Shown: in pieces, positions 33,662 to 43,084 of the stretch | How the letters are laid out: each line of letters opens with the position of its first letter | Numbering within the stretch: the stretch's first letter is position 1 | The notes under the pieces: generated by a model | The model's input: only the letters and a program-made list of their open reading frames with translations | Databases searched by the model: none | What the model was told of the DNA's origin: nothing | Assembly (NCBI GenBank): GCA_024998625.1 | Contig: JACOEL010000005.1 | Span: forward strand, 62,001-126,000 | Reading direction: 5' to 3' | Length of the DNA stretch: 64,000 nt | DNA from: Nitrospira sp. | GTDB taxonomy: Bacteria; Nitrospirota; Nitrospiria; Nitrospirales; Nitrospiraceae | Position numbers and translations under genes: made by a program

Positions 33662-34009
33662 ATGTGGGCTCCGGCTCTGACCAGCTTGCTCGGGGTTTGG
33701 TTGACGGCAGTCCCGGATGTCATGGGGTATGGCGGCGACGCTCGCCTCAACAATCAGGTCGTCGGGGTGTGGATGGCCACCTTCGGGGTGATCGCGATGT
33801 CGGAATGCCTACGGGCGGTGCGACGGATCAATCTCGGGCTGGGCATCTGGCTCGTTGCTGCGCCGTTTCTCCTGGAGTATCCGGACGAACGAGCGTGCGG
33901 CAGCATGGTCGTCGGGATTGCGGCAATATCGCTGGCATTGGTTCGAACGCCCTCAAGTGAACGTTTCGGCGGAGGCTGGACATCATTATGGGCAGAGGCT
34001 CAACGGTGA
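33662..34009 (+). CDS. SPW-repeat small membrane protein
   Basis: 115 residues with four predicted helices arranged as two repeats, each beginning with a variant of the SPW motif: SLLGVWLTAVPDVMGY and LGLGIWLVAAPFLLEY. This matches the SPW-repeat family of bacterial and archaeal membrane proteins, whose function is unknown. It follows the VKOR gene closely on the same strand. A gagaggcgg ribosome site precedes the ATG. Confidence 0.7.
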   Translation: MWAPALTSLLGVWLTAVPDVMGYGGDARLNNQVVGVWMATFGVIAMSECLRAVRRINLGLGIWLVAAPFLLEYPDERACGSMVVGIAAISLALVRTPSSERFGGGWTSLWAEAQR

Positions 34010-34030
34010 ATCCAACGAGGAGGTGACTCT

Positions 34031-34183
34031 ATGGGCGCTCCGGCACCAGTCAAAGAACCGGGTCGCAAAAAGTCGCCAAGACAGGAACCGCCGGCGGATC
34101 CTCCTCCGCGGCAGGACCCCCCGGCCGATGATCCCCCACAAAGAGACCCGATCGATGAAAGCCCACCGATGAAAGCGAGGTGA
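34031..34183 (+). CDS. 50-residue proline-rich protein
   Basis: A tiny ORF with a perfect ribosome site (gaggaggtgactct ATG). The product MGAPAPVKEPGRKKSPRQEP continues with Pro/Asp-rich repeats (PADPPPRQDPPADDPPQRDP). It has no hydrophobic segment and should be disordered. It sits 21 bases after the SPW-repeat gene and 4 bases before the next small membrane protein, so it is part of the same run of genes. I do not recognise it. Confidence 0.6.
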   Translation: MGAPAPVKEPGRKKSPRQEPPADPPPRQDPPADDPPQRDPIDESPPMKAR

Positions 34184-34187
34184 GGTC

Positions 34188-34379
34188 ATGGTCACGTTGC
34201 TCGTCGCCACTGTGCTGATCGGAATGATCATTGCGGCATCGTATGCGTTCGGAGTGTTCAACACACCTTACACAGATGCCTTCAGGGTGGGAGTTTACCT
34301 GATCCTGCTTCTAGGGCTCGTGGCGGTCGTGCTGACGATCGGGCGGCATCCATTCGAGGGCTACGACCCCACGCCATAA
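34188..34379 (+). CDS. 63-residue two-helix membrane protein
   Basis: Starts with ribosome site gcgaggtgaggtc ATG. Two hydrophobic helices (MVTLLVATVLIGMIIAASYA and FRVGVYLILLLGLVAVVLTIG) are joined by a short loop FGVFNTPYTDA and end in a polar tail HPFEGYDPTP. No family recognised. It lies in the same tight gene run as its neighbours. Confidence 0.6.
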   Translation: MVTLLVATVLIGMIIAASYAFGVFNTPYTDAFRVGVYLILLLGLVAVVLTIGRHPFEGYDPTP

Positions 34380-34394
34380 CCGAGGAGCTTCAGT

Positions 34395-34652
34395 ATGCCG
34401 AAAAGAAAGACGCTCGAAGAAGCGCGTAAGGCAACGCGGAAGGGAAAGGCTCCCACGACACAAGCGGGTGCGTTTGTGAAGGAAGAGATTGAGCATATGA
34501 AAACCGGCAAACATCCGGTGAAATCTCGTAGGCAGGCGGTGGCTATTGGTCTGTCGAAGGCGCGGAAGTCCGGAATCAACCTTTCTCAACGCGCTTCGAA
34601 GTCAAGCGCCACAAGCGCTCGCCGGAAGTCGAGAAGCTCAGCGACGAGGTGA
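34395..34652 (+). CDS. DUF6496-like basic protein
   Basis: 85 residues rich in Lys, Arg and Ser. EHMKTGKHPVKSRRQAVAIGLSKARKSGINL fits DUF6496 (SxKQAIAIGLSEARKAG), a family of small nucleic-acid-binding-like proteins, and the tail KSSATSARRKSRSSATR is histone H1-like. Binding to DNA is plausible but not shown. The stop overlaps the region of the next gene's ribosome site. Confidence 0.65.
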   Translation: MPKRKTLEEARKATRKGKAPTTQAGAFVKEEIEHMKTGKHPVKSRRQAVAIGLSKARKSGINLSQRASKSSATSARRKSRSSATR

Positions 34653-34660
34653 GAAACGAC

Positions 34661-35194
34661 ATGTCGGCCGCGATGCGAGAGAAGGCGGTGTTCATCGTCA
34701 TGAGGGAAATGGTCGGGAGCGATGGAATGTCCTCTCGGACGGCTTCAGCTACGGCGGGCGAGGCGGAACGGAGAGCCTATCGCTTCTTGGCCCTGGCGGG
34801 GTTCACGATTGTCGGCGTCACATCGGACGCCCTTGCCGTCTGCGCCGAACGCCATGAGGGAAACAGAACATATGACGCGGTCGTCCACCGCACCAGGCCG
34901 GCCCTGCTCAGCAAGCAGATCATGCCCCTCCTTGATGCGGCGGAGGCATTGCACATTGATCTGGCCCGCTCATGGCTCGTCGGCGACCGGCTGGACAACA
35001 TTGAAGTCGGCCGCTTGTTGGGGTGCAACACCATACTCTGGTTGAACGGGAGCGAGACTGACTGGGATATGACCGCCATGCGTTGGCCCGATCTCATTGC
35101 ACGTAACATCTGGGAAACAGCCTGTCTGATCGTGAATGCAGGCAGTGCATTCGTGGCATCGGGGTCCGATGAGGAATCCGACCAGGAAGACTGA
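34661..35194 (+). CDS. HAD-like protein lacking the catalytic Asp motif
   Basis: 177 residues from the ATG at 34661 (ribosome site gaggtgag). The second half has HAD/GmhB-like landmarks: GFTIVGVTSDA (motif II) and LARSWLVGDRLDNIEVGRLLGCNTIL (motif IV, as in heptose-bisphosphate phosphatases). The nucleophile motif DxDGT expected after KAVF is replaced by IVMREM, and the Cys-rich loop is missing. It is therefore probably a non-catalytic relative or a decayed gene. The acidic tail SDEESDQED is not typical of the family. Confidence 0.6.
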   Translation: MSAAMREKAVFIVMREMVGSDGMSSRTASATAGEAERRAYRFLALAGFTIVGVTSDALAVCAERHEGNRTYDAVVHRTRPALLSKQIMPLLDAAEALHIDLARSWLVGDRLDNIEVGRLLGCNTILWLNGSETDWDMTAMRWPDLIARNIWETACLIVNAGSAFVASGSDEESDQED

Positions 35195-35218
35195 CAGGCC
35201 GTTCCTGGTCGGTCCGGG

Positions 35219-35440
35219 CTATCGCTGTACTGCTATGGCGTTGATACGATGCCGTGCGCCCCTGTTATGCCGCGCCTCCTCGCTCTCATGGTCCCTGTTT
35301 CGGTTGTCTCGGATCTGCTGATCCATGATCTCTCCGCAGGCGAAGCAACGCCATGCGGGCGACTCCTTCCTCATTAATCCGCCGCCCCAGTCCTGTAAAG
35401 CAATCGGGAACATCAAATTGTTGCAACGATGACAGTGCAT
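35219..35440 (-). CDS. Small zinc-ribbon-like protein
   Basis: 74 residues from the ATG at 35440, chosen because cgggaggacgcact precedes it; the open frame continues upstream without a ribosome site. Two CxxC pairs, CHRC near the N-terminus and CFAC about 28 residues later, with aromatic residues between (FPIALQDWGGG), make a zinc-ribbon fold likely. The C-terminus is Arg/His/Asn-rich. Function unknown. It converges with the HAD-like gene. Confidence 0.6.
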   Translation of the reverse strand: MHCHRCNNLMFPIALQDWGGGLMRKESPAWRCFACGEIMDQQIRDNRNRDHESEEARHNRGARHRINAIAVQR

Positions 35441-35645
35441 AGTGCGTCCTCCCGTTCGGTGGCCTTCATCACATCTGTGATCGTAAGGAATGCCGCTCAG
35501 AGACAGCACTAGGGGCAACCCTGGTTATTGACGGGACTGGTCTTCATCGCCAGGGAACTACCTAGTAGTGCAATAGTCGGTGCGCCGGTATATTCACACT
35601 CACTAACCGTCCACGAACGCGTCTCTCCACCACATGAGGTCTCAC

Positions 35646-37104
35646 ATGCGTACGTCACGAAGAAGACGAATGGTCACAGCGGGGCTTCTGGGAGCGACTG
35701 TTTTCTGCATCGCCATGGTGTCCGGGCTGGTATTTGTGGGGGCTCAAGGGCATGGCGAGGAGAAGCGGAACCATCCACAATCCGCGATCGAAACAGCAAA
35801 GGAAAAGGGGTTCGACGGTGTGGACTTTTCTTACGATCTGTTCGGAGCCCCTCCGGGTCAATCGACCACACAGATCGCTGAAGAGGTGATGGCGAAGGAC
35901 AGAGCGGAAAAACCCAAGGTCATGGCCCGGCAAGCTGAATTATTTGCATGAGCGATACAGGCTTGAATGTAAGACCCAACCCGGCGTGATCATGACAAAG
36001 GGCAAGTCACAGCCGATCGGGCCCACGGTGCAGCTGAAGGAAGGCTTGTCCTGGGACAAACTAGCCCACATGAGCGCCGAGGACATTCGGCGGCAGAAAC
36101 TGTTCCCGTCCGGATTCATGCGTTTGCCGCACGTCAAGCACGAGGTCGGCGGCCAGGTGTTCCCTCAAAAGCAGGTTGAGCAGTTTCCCCGGCTTGAGCG
36201 TTTCGATGTGGACTTCGACCTTCCGGATTGTTTTCTTCCCGAATTTCCCTCGCCCATTTTTCTGACCACCCATCCCGAATTGGGCGACGTATCGCAGGGA
36301 GAGGTGTTGAACGCGGATAATTTTGATCGCCGCTTTCGCGGACTCATTACGCCCGTTCAGTTGGATGGGTTGAGAATGTTAGTGACCCAATTCCCCCAGG
36401 AAGAATTCAACCTGACGCCGGATCGGAAATCCCCCAAGCCGAGTCTGGGAGTGGCCTGCTTGGACTGCCATGTGAATTTTCATACGACCGGGCAGTTCCA
36501 TCTCAATCCGGACACCCGCCCTCAACGCGACCGGTTGCGGCTGGACACGGTCAGTCTTAGGGGGATGTTCAACCAGCAGGTGCACGGATCCAAGCGAAGT
36601 CTGAGATCTGTTGAGGACTTCACTGAATTTGAACAACGGACCGCCTATTTCAACGGAGATCCCATCCGCGCCATGAAGAAGGGAATGAATATCATCGACC
36701 GCCTGCAGGTGGCGCATATGGCGCAGATCCAGAACATGATCGATTTTCCACCGGCGCCGAAGCTGGATCCGATGACAGGCCGGTTGGATCGCGCGCGAGC
36801 GAGTCAGCAGGAGATCGCAGGCGAAGAGTTGTTCTTTGGAAAGGCCCGATGTGTCAGCTGCCATCAGCCTCCGGCCTATACCGATCACATGCTCCATGAT
36901 CTGTTTCTGGAGCGATTCGGTGCTGAGGCCGACGGTCCGATCAAATCATTTGCGCTTCGGGGAATCAAGGATTCACCGCCATATCTCCACGATGGACGAT
37001 TGTTGACGTTGGAGGATACGGTCGAATTTTTTAACCTTGCGGCAGGCCTCCAACTCAATCGGGATGCAAAGTCTGCTCTGGCGGCGTTTATGCGCGCGCT
37101 TTAA
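35646..37104 (+). pseudogene. Di-haem cytochrome c (cytochrome c peroxidase-like), frameshifted
   Basis: Two pieces in different frames. Piece 1 (35646-35951) has a signal peptide (MVTAGLLGATVFCIAMVSGLVFVGA) and ends ...VMARQAELFA-stop. Piece 2 (35944-37104) begins LHERYRLE with only a TTG and no ribosome site or signal peptide, and carries two haem motifs, CLDCH and CVSCH, plus FFGKARCVSCHQPPAYTDHML and SPPYLHDGRLLTLEDTVEFFNL. Removing one T from the run at 35943-35945 gives a continuous AELLHERYRLE. A c-type cytochrome needs export, so one long gene of about 485 codons with a one-base insertion is the simplest reading: either a real mutation or a sequencing error. It resembles periplasmic di-haem proteins of Nitrospira. 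Confidence 0.75.
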
Positions 37105-37187
37105 TCGGGGTCCGTCCGCAGCATGCTGATGACGGCGCGAGTGGTGGGGCGACTATCATTGTGAAAGTCGCCGGCCGCCGATCGTGG

Positions 37188-37204
37188 CTAGGGATGTGTC
37201 CAGT
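37188..37204 (+). repeat. 17-base element shared with 53183-53199
   Basis: CTAGGGATGTGTCCAGT upstream of glgC differs at one base from CTAGGGATATGTCCAGT at 53183-53199, upstream of the small gene at 53254. Both lie 70-100 bases before a start codon on the plus strand. A shared promoter or operator is inferred. Confidence 0.45.
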
Positions 37205-37289
37205 AGTCCAGATCGGTCGCTTTCTGTAGGGTTGAAGCGAATGAAGAGCGCGTTTCTACCGCACTCATTCGGATTTGCCGAGGAACAAT

Positions 37290-38549
37290 ATGGGAACGCA
37301 TGCGCGTCTGAACCAACCTCGTGTCCTGGCCTTGGTTCTGGCCGGCGGCAAGGGGGAACGGTTGATGCCCTTAACGCAGGCACGCAGTAAACCGGCCGTT
37401 CCCTTCGGAGGCACCTACCGTCTCATCGATTTTGTCCTGAGCAATTTCTACAACTCCGGGATCACCGCCATGCATGTGATGGTGCAATACCGCTCGCAAT
37501 CGTTGATCGAACATCTCCGGCGAGCCTGGCGTATCGGCGATGGTGATCGGCAGTTCGTCACCGTGGTTCCTCCGCAGATGAATCTGCATCGCGGCTGGTA
37601 TGAAGGCACCGCGGATGCCGTTTACCAAAACCTCAATCTGATTCATGACTTCAGTCCCGACATCGTGGCGGTGTTCGGAGCCGACCACATTTACCGCATG
37701 GACGTCCGTCAGATGGTGCGTGCGCATCAGGTGCGGGAGGCCGATGTCTCGGTCGCAACCCTTCCAGTCCCTTTGGCGTCGGCGCAAGGGTTCGGCATCG
37801 TCGATGTCGATCGGAGCAGCCGGATCGTCGGATTTGAGGAGAAACCTTCGGAGCCCAAAAGACTCCCGGGACAACCGGATCGCGCCCTCTCGTCCATGGG
37901 CAACTATCTGTTCAATACGGACGTGTTGATTAGAGCGTTGGAGGAGAACGCGGAGAGGGAGGGAACACATGATTTCGGGAAAGATATTCTTCCACGCCTC
38001 ATCCGTCAGGAACGAGTGATGGCGTATAACTTTCAGGAGAATGAAATTCCCGGACTCGCGTACTACGAGGAGCCGGGATATTGGCGGGATGTCGGAACCA
38101 TTCCGGCCTATTGGCAAGCCAATATGGACCTGCTCGGGGATACGCCGCTCAACGATTTGAGCAATCCGGAGTGGCCCATCCGGAGTGAACCGTCCTCCGG
38201 ACCACCCGCCAGTGTGGTGAATTGTTATTTGGACCATGCCGTGATCGGAGAGGGGAGCCGCTTGGTCGAAGCGGACATTCGTCGCTGTATTATCGGTCGA
38301 CATGTAAGGATCGAGGCGGGCGCCCACATAGAAGATTCGGTCATTCTCGATCACGCCAGGATCGGCGCGAGGGCACAACTGCGTCGAGTCGTGATCGACC
38401 GGAACAATGAAATTCCTGCCGGCGTCGAATTGGGATATGAGGATCGTAAGATCGGACCGAACGCCGCCTGGATGGCTTCCGATGTCATGGTGTTTCCCAA
38501 GCCGGACTTACGGGCTGAGCAGTTCAAACGCCGATTGTCGTCCCACTGA
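37290..38549 (+). CDS. glgC: Glucose-1-phosphate adenylyltransferase
   Basis: 419 residues from the ATG at 37290 (ribosome site gaggaacaat). ALVLAGGKGERLMPLTQARSKPAVPFGGTYRLIDFVLSN is the nucleotidyltransferase and activator-binding start of GlgC; YEGTADAVYQNLNLI, FGADHIYRMD, GFEEKPSEPK and the left-handed beta-helix repeats near the C-terminus (NCYLDHAVIGEGSRL, HIEDSVILDHARIGARAQL) complete it. It makes ADP-glucose for glycogen. The treY gene follows 24 bases later, and glgX lies 9 kb downstream, so the region handles storage glucan and its conversion to trehalose. Confidence 0.95.
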   Translation: MGTHARLNQPRVLALVLAGGKGERLMPLTQARSKPAVPFGGTYRLIDFVLSNFYNSGITAMHVMVQYRSQSLIEHLRRAWRIGDGDRQFVTVVPPQMNLHRGWYEGTADAVYQNLNLIHDFSPDIVAVFGADHIYRMDVRQMVRAHQVREADVSVATLPVPLASAQGFGIVDVDRSSRIVGFEEKPSEPKRLPGQPDRALSSMGNYLFNTDVLIRALEENAEREGTHDFGKDILPRLIRQERVMAYNFQENEIPGLAYYEEPGYWRDVGTIPAYWQANMDLLGDTPLNDLSNPEWPIRSEPSSGPPASVVNCYLDHAVIGEGSRLVEADIRRCIIGRHVRIEAGAHIEDSVILDHARIGARAQLRRVVIDRNNEIPAGVELGYEDRKIGPNAAWMASDVMVFPKPDLRAEQFKRRLSSH

Positions 38550-38573
38550 GAGCCGGCCGAGGTTCAACAGGTC

Positions 38574-41468
38574 ATGCCGAGGATTCCTGTTTCGACCTAT
38601 CGTCTCCAATTCAACCATACCTTCACCTTCAAGGACGCCGCCGCCCTCGTGCCCTATCTGCATGCTTTGGGTACGACCGATTGTTATGCTTCTTCCTTGC
38701 TCAAGGCGGCACCGGAAAGCTCGCACGGGTATGATCTGGTGGACCCGGGTGTCCTGAATCCTGAGTTGGGAAGCGAAGCAGACTTCGCCCTCTTCACCGA
38801 AGCGCTCAAGCAGCACGACATGGGGTTATTGGTCGATGTCGTTCCCAATCACATGGGCATCGGCACACCGGACAACCGTTGGTGGTGGGATGTGCTCGAA
38901 AACGGTCCGGGTTCTCGATACGCCGCGGCCTTCGACATCGATTGGCGACCGCTGAAACGAGAACTCGAAGATAAGGTGCTGCTTCCTATCCTCGGCGAGC
39001 AGTACGGAACGGTGCTCGAAAATCAGGCGATCTGCCTGCAGTATGAGGCCGGCGGGTTCCTGGTGTCGTATGGCCAGCAGCGGCTGCCACTCGCTCCCAA
39101 GTCCTGGGCGGCGATCCTGTCCTTCCGGCTCACCGAGCTCATCTCGCTTCTGGGATCGGAGCATGCAGCTATCCTCGAACTTCAGAGTATCCTGACCGCG
39201 TTGTCCCATTTTCCGCCACGCCGGGAACGTGACCCGGAAAAGGTCGCCGAGCGCTATCGGGAGACAGAAATTGTGAGGAGAAGGTTGGCGGCGTTGATCA
39301 CGGATTGCCGGGAGGTGCAGGCGCATGTGCTGGCCAACGTGGAGACCTATAACGGCACGAAAGGCCTGTCGGCAAGCTTCGATCAGCTCGATGCTCTGCT
39401 GAACGAACAAAGTTACAGGCTTGCATCCTGGCGTGTGGCGTCGGAGGAGATCAATTATCGGCGATTTTTCGATGTCAATGAACTGGCCGCCATCCGGACT
39501 GAAGAGGAATGTGTCTTCACGGAATCGCACCGGCTGATCTTCCGCTTACTTAAGCAAGGGCTCGCGACCGGCCTGCGGATCGACCATGTCGATGGGCTGT
39601 ACGATCCGGAGCATTATCTACAGCAGCTGCAAGCCTGGGCGGCTGCGGAATTGCCCCGTGAGCGCGAGGGAGACGCGCCGTCGCTGTTCGTCCTGGTCGA
39701 GAAGATTTTGGGCGAAGGAGAACAGCTGCCTCGCAGCTGGCCTGTCGCCGGCACCACCGGCTATGACTTTCTCAATCTGGTGAATCGATTGTTTGTCCGA
39801 GCGGATCAGGAACAGGCGATGGACGCGTTGTATACGCGGTTTATCGGAGAGCGCCGGTCGTATCCTGACTCGGTGTACCAATCCAAGAAACTGATCATGC
39901 GGGCCTCCATGTCCAGCGAACTCAATGTGCTCGGCCATCAGTTGAATCGACTGTCCGAGCGGGACCGGCGCTATCGGGACTTTACCCTCAATAGCCTTAC
40001 CCATGCCGTTCGTGAAATCATGGCCTGCTTTCCGGTCTACCGCTCCTACTTGACGACCGATCGTGAGGCTCCACTCGACCGGGATCAGGCCTATATCTCG
40101 CTGGCTGTCGCCCGGGCCAAACGGCGTAATCCAACGCTGAACGGTCAGATATTCGATTTCGTCCGCGACCTGCTCTTGGGAAAACTGGACCCATCCACAG
40201 GATTGACGAAAGAGGAGCAAATCCGGTTCGTCACGAAGTTTCAGCAGACGACGGGTCCGGTGATGGCCAAGGGCGTCGAGGACACGGCCTTCTATGTCTA
40301 CAACCGGCTGATCTCGCTCAATGAGGTGGGGGGAGACCCGGCCCATTTCGGCTCCCCCGTGGAGGCGTTTCATCAGGCCATTCGGGAGCGCCGCGCCGGC
40401 TGGCCCTATTCCATGTCGACAACCTCAACTCACGACACGAAACGTGGCGAGGATGTGCGCGCTCGAATCAACGTGCTCCCGGAACTTCGAGAGCGTTGGA
40501 GCAAGGCTATCGGGCGCTGGGCCAGGCTCAATAGACGCTACCGGACCGAGGTCGAGGAGGCGCCTGCTCCCGATCGCAATGACGAATATCTCTTGTACCA
40601 GACATTGGTAGGCGCCTGGCCGCTCATGACGATGGACGAGATCCAGTACGAAGAGTTTATGACGCGCATCGAGCGGTACATGATCAAGGCGGTTCGGGAA
40701 GCGAAGACGCACACCAGTTGGATCAATCCCCACCCGGATTATGAAGCCGCGCTGTGCCGGTTCATTCGCGCCGTCTTGTCATCGCGGGAAGCCAATCCGT
40801 TTCTGGACGACTTTCTGCCGTTTCAGGCGATGGTCGCTCAATACGGCATGTACAACGGGTTGTCGCAGTTGGTGGTGAAGGTGGCCGCTCCCGGCATTCC
40901 GGACTGTTACCAGGGCGCAGAATTATGGGAATTGAACCTTGTTGATCCGGACAACCGTCGCCCGGTGGATTACGCGCTTCGCGCCGGGATGTTGAAGGAA
41001 TTCGATCGAGCCGCCACAAACGGGGCCGGCGATCGAATCGATTTTCTCCGTCGCCTCGTGGAATCCTGGAAGGACGGGCGACTGAAACTGTTTATCCTGC
41101 AGGCCGCCCTGCGTCACCGGCGAACGTATCCTGACCTGTATCTGGATGGCGACTACGTGCCTCTGGACTGCGAGGGCCCTCACAAGTTCCACCTCTGCGC
41201 ATTCGCGCGATTGCACCAGGATCAGGCGGTGGTGGCCGTCGCTCCGCGCCTCATGGCCGGACTGGACGCGACGAGAGGAGGGGGTGGGCCTGATAATACC
41301 TGGCAGGACACGTGGTTGACGGTTCCATCCTGGAAAGCCGGATCAGCCTATGAGCACCTGTTCACCGGGGAACGATTTGAGACGGCCGACCGGGACGAGC
41401 GCCAGGTGCTGCCTGTCGGGCAAGTGCTGAACCATTGCCCTGTGGCCCTGCTGATTCGCTGCGCCTGA
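38574..41468 (+). CDS. treY: Maltooligosyl trehalose synthase
   Basis: 964 residues of the GH13 TreY family. It starts VSTYRLQFNHTFTFKDAAALVPYLHALGTT, with catalytic-region motifs DVVPNHMG, ATGLRIDHVDGLYDP (nucleophile Asp), LVEKILGEGEQLP (acid/base Glu) and STSTHDTKRGEDVRARI. The long insertions and the C-terminal QGAELWELNLVDPDNRRPVDY are characteristic. It rearranges the reducing end of maltooligosaccharides to a trehalosyl end. TreZ, which then frees trehalose, is not in the window. Cotranscription with glgC is likely from the 24-base gap. Confidence 0.93.
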   Translation: MPRIPVSTYRLQFNHTFTFKDAAALVPYLHALGTTDCYASSLLKAAPESSHGYDLVDPGVLNPELGSEADFALFTEALKQHDMGLLVDVVPNHMGIGTPDNRWWWDVLENGPGSRYAAAFDIDWRPLKRELEDKVLLPILGEQYGTVLENQAICLQYEAGGFLVSYGQQRLPLAPKSWAAILSFRLTELISLLGSEHAAILELQSILTALSHFPPRRERDPEKVAERYRETEIVRRRLAALITDCREVQAHVLANVETYNGTKGLSASFDQLDALLNEQSYRLASWRVASEEINYRRFFDVNELAAIRTEEECVFTESHRLIFRLLKQGLATGLRIDHVDGLYDPEHYLQQLQAWAAAELPREREGDAPSLFVLVEKILGEGEQLPRSWPVAGTTGYDFLNLVNRLFVRADQEQAMDALYTRFIGERRSYPDSVYQSKKLIMRASMSSELNVLGHQLNRLSERDRRYRDFTLNSLTHAVREIMACFPVYRSYLTTDREAPLDRDQAYISLAVARAKRRNPTLNGQIFDFVRDLLLGKLDPSTGLTKEEQIRFVTKFQQTTGPVMAKGVEDTAFYVYNRLISLNEVGGDPAHFGSPVEAFHQAIRERRAGWPYSMSTTSTHDTKRGEDVRARINVLPELRERWSKAIGRWARLNRRYRTEVEEAPAPDRNDEYLLYQTLVGAWPLMTMDEIQYEEFMTRIERYMIKAVREAKTHTSWINPHPDYEAALCRFIRAVLSSREANPFLDDFLPFQAMVAQYGMYNGLSQLVVKVAAPGIPDCYQGAELWELNLVDPDNRRPVDYALRAGMLKEFDRAATNGAGDRIDFLRRLVESWKDGRLKLFILQAALRHRRTYPDLYLDGDYVPLDCEGPHKFHLCAFARLHQDQAVVAVAPRLMAGLDATRGGGGPDNTWQDTWLTVPSWKAGSAYEHLFTGERFETADRDERQVLPVGQVLNHCPVALLIRCA

Positions 41469-41599
41469 TTCTTCTCCCTCCTACAGACTTTCTAGGGGCC
41501 TTCCTAGCTGTTCATCTTGACCTCGGGCGTTATGACTACAAGTAGGAGGTCAATTTGACTGCCTCAGAGCACCGCATATCAACACAAGGAGGGTTTCTC

Positions 41600-41959
41600 A
41601 TGGCGTTACATACAGGGCGACGACTGCTGGCGGCTTCTACGATCGAGGGCACGCCGGTGCAGAATCAGGCGGGAGAAGATCTTGGAGAGATCAATGAACT
41701 GATGATCGATCTCGAAAAGGGACGCATTGCTTACGCGGTGCTGTCGTTCGGCGGCTTTCTGGGCATGGGCGACAAACTGTTCGCACTTCCCTGGGAGGCC
41801 CTGACGATGTCCGCAGGGGGCGATTTCTTCATTTTGAACGTGGCTAGAGAACGGCTGGAGCAGGCCGAAGGGTTTGATAAGGACCGTTGGCCGGATATGG
41901 CGGATACCGCCTGGGGTGAACGGCTCCACACCTATTATGGTTACAAACCGTATTGGTGA
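41600..41959 (+). CDS. Cytoplasmic PRC-barrel protein
   Basis: 119 residues from the ATG at 41600 (ribosome site acaaggagggtttctc). The PRC-barrel fold is visible in ASTIEGTPVQNQAGEDLGEINELMIDLEKGRIAYAVLSFGGFLGMGDKLFALPWEAL. The C-terminus DTAWGERLHTYYGYKPYW is a tail common to stress-related PRC-barrel proteins. No signal peptide. It is followed by an exported PRC-barrel protein. The intergenic stretch before it holds two CTAG sites (41492 and 41504). Confidence 0.8.
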   Translation: MALHTGRRLLAASTIEGTPVQNQAGEDLGEINELMIDLEKGRIAYAVLSFGGFLGMGDKLFALPWEALTMSAGGDFFILNVARERLEQAEGFDKDRWPDMADTAWGERLHTYYGYKPYW

Positions 41960-42010
41960 GACGTCATGCTTCATGGCCGACAATAGCACACCTGCAAGAA
42001 GGAGAACGTG

Positions 42011-42724
42011 ATGATGCGATATATAGCCATCTACGCCGGAACGATCGCTCTCTTATTCGCCACGAGCTCACCCGGATTCACTCAAGGATCGCATGAAGGG
42101 GGCACGTCTACGTTCGATTCCACTATGGGGAAAGGAGCCGGAACCTCCACTCCGACTGAGAGGCTTCAGCCTGATAAGAAGACCGACTTGACCGGTGGAA
42201 AACAGGGAATCCCTGAAGAATATGCGGATACGCCGGTTCGTCAGGGAAAACTCGAAGAAGAGAAAGGGAGTAAATACGCCAATGCGCTTGTGTACAATAC
42301 ACAAGGAGCCGAGATCGGCAAGATTCATCAAGTATTGAAAGACACGAAGACGGGTGACATCGAATATGTGGTATTTGTGCCCAATGAATCGAAGCGGCCG
42401 ATTCCCATTCGGTGGAGTCAATTTGTGACGAAGGGCGATAAACTACAGTTGAATCTCAAGAAGGAAGACATTCAAAACCCGGTGTCGATGAACAGCGGCA
42501 AGGATCTGTCGCCGGACATCAAGCAGTACATGGATAAGATAGAACGGGTTCGCGAAGCGCCTACTGCTCCCGGCAACCCCGGCGTTCCTGGTCAGAAGGG
42601 GACAGGCGCGACCGGGTCTATGGGAGAAGAAAGTGTAGGCGGTGGCGGTCCGAGCGGAACCAGCGGGTTACCCTCCGGACAGGCGCCTGGATTTGAAGGC
42701 GGCCATCCGAGCAGCAAGCGCTAA
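42011..42724 (+). CDS. Exported PRC-barrel protein with Gly-rich tail
   Basis: 237 residues, ribosome site aaggagaacgtg. A signal peptide (YIAIYAGTIALLFATSSPGFTQG) is followed by a polar Ser/Thr/Gly linker, a PRC-barrel (about residues 95-160, ANALVYNTQGAEIGKIHQVLKD then GDIEYVVFVPNE) and a low-complexity Gly/Pro/Ser tail. It is probably periplasmic. It lies 51 bases after the cytoplasmic PRC-barrel gene and is followed by a strong terminator. Function unknown. Confidence 0.8.
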   Translation: MMRYIAIYAGTIALLFATSSPGFTQGSHEGGTSTFDSTMGKGAGTSTPTERLQPDKKTDLTGGKQGIPEEYADTPVRQGKLEEEKGSKYANALVYNTQGAEIGKIHQVLKDTKTGDIEYVVFVPNESKRPIPIRWSQFVTKGDKLQLNLKKEDIQNPVSMNSGKDLSPDIKQYMDKIERVREAPTAPGNPGVPGQKGTGATGSMGEESVGGGGPSGTSGLPSGQAPGFEGGHPSSKR

Positions 42725-42750
42725 GCTCGGCGTATGGTGCGAAACGATGA

Positions 42751-42788
42751 GGGCAGGCTCTTATGAGAGAGCCTGCCCGTTCTTTTTC
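42751..42788 (+). terminator. Factor-independent terminator
   Basis: Perfect 11-base stem GGGCAGGCTCT with a six-base loop (tatgag) followed by gttcttttt, 26 bases after the stop of the exported PRC-barrel gene. It should end the transcript carrying the two PRC-barrel genes. Confidence 0.85.
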
Positions 42789-43084
42789 AGGCAGAGCGGC
42801 ATGAGTCGCACTGCCCAAGCCGCCGATGGCGGGCACCATCCTGGAGAGGCCGATATCATTGGTGAACCTGTTTGAACGGACTGAAATCGCCTGCCCGCTC
42901 CAGACGCTGTTTCAGGACAGCAGAACATCCGGATTATGCCGAGGGAGGTCACCAAGATCTATCGAGGGGCCCATTAAGCCCTGCTGCCTGAGGTTGCGCC
43001 GATCCCCTATGAAGCGGATAGGGCCCGGTGCAAGTTGACCTATGGGGGCTGCGGAGATTGCGTGCAGAGTGAGGCGGGAGGGGC
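42789..43084. other. Intergenic region, no gene seen
   Basis: About 300 bases between the terminator and the convergent methyltransferase gene. No reading frame with a plausible ribosome site and no recognisable repeat was found. It could be a decayed sequence. Confidence 0.4.

Noticed and set aside
42789-43084. Gene remnant or mobile-element scar
   Set aside because: No frame, terminal repeat or transposase-like sequence could be recognised.
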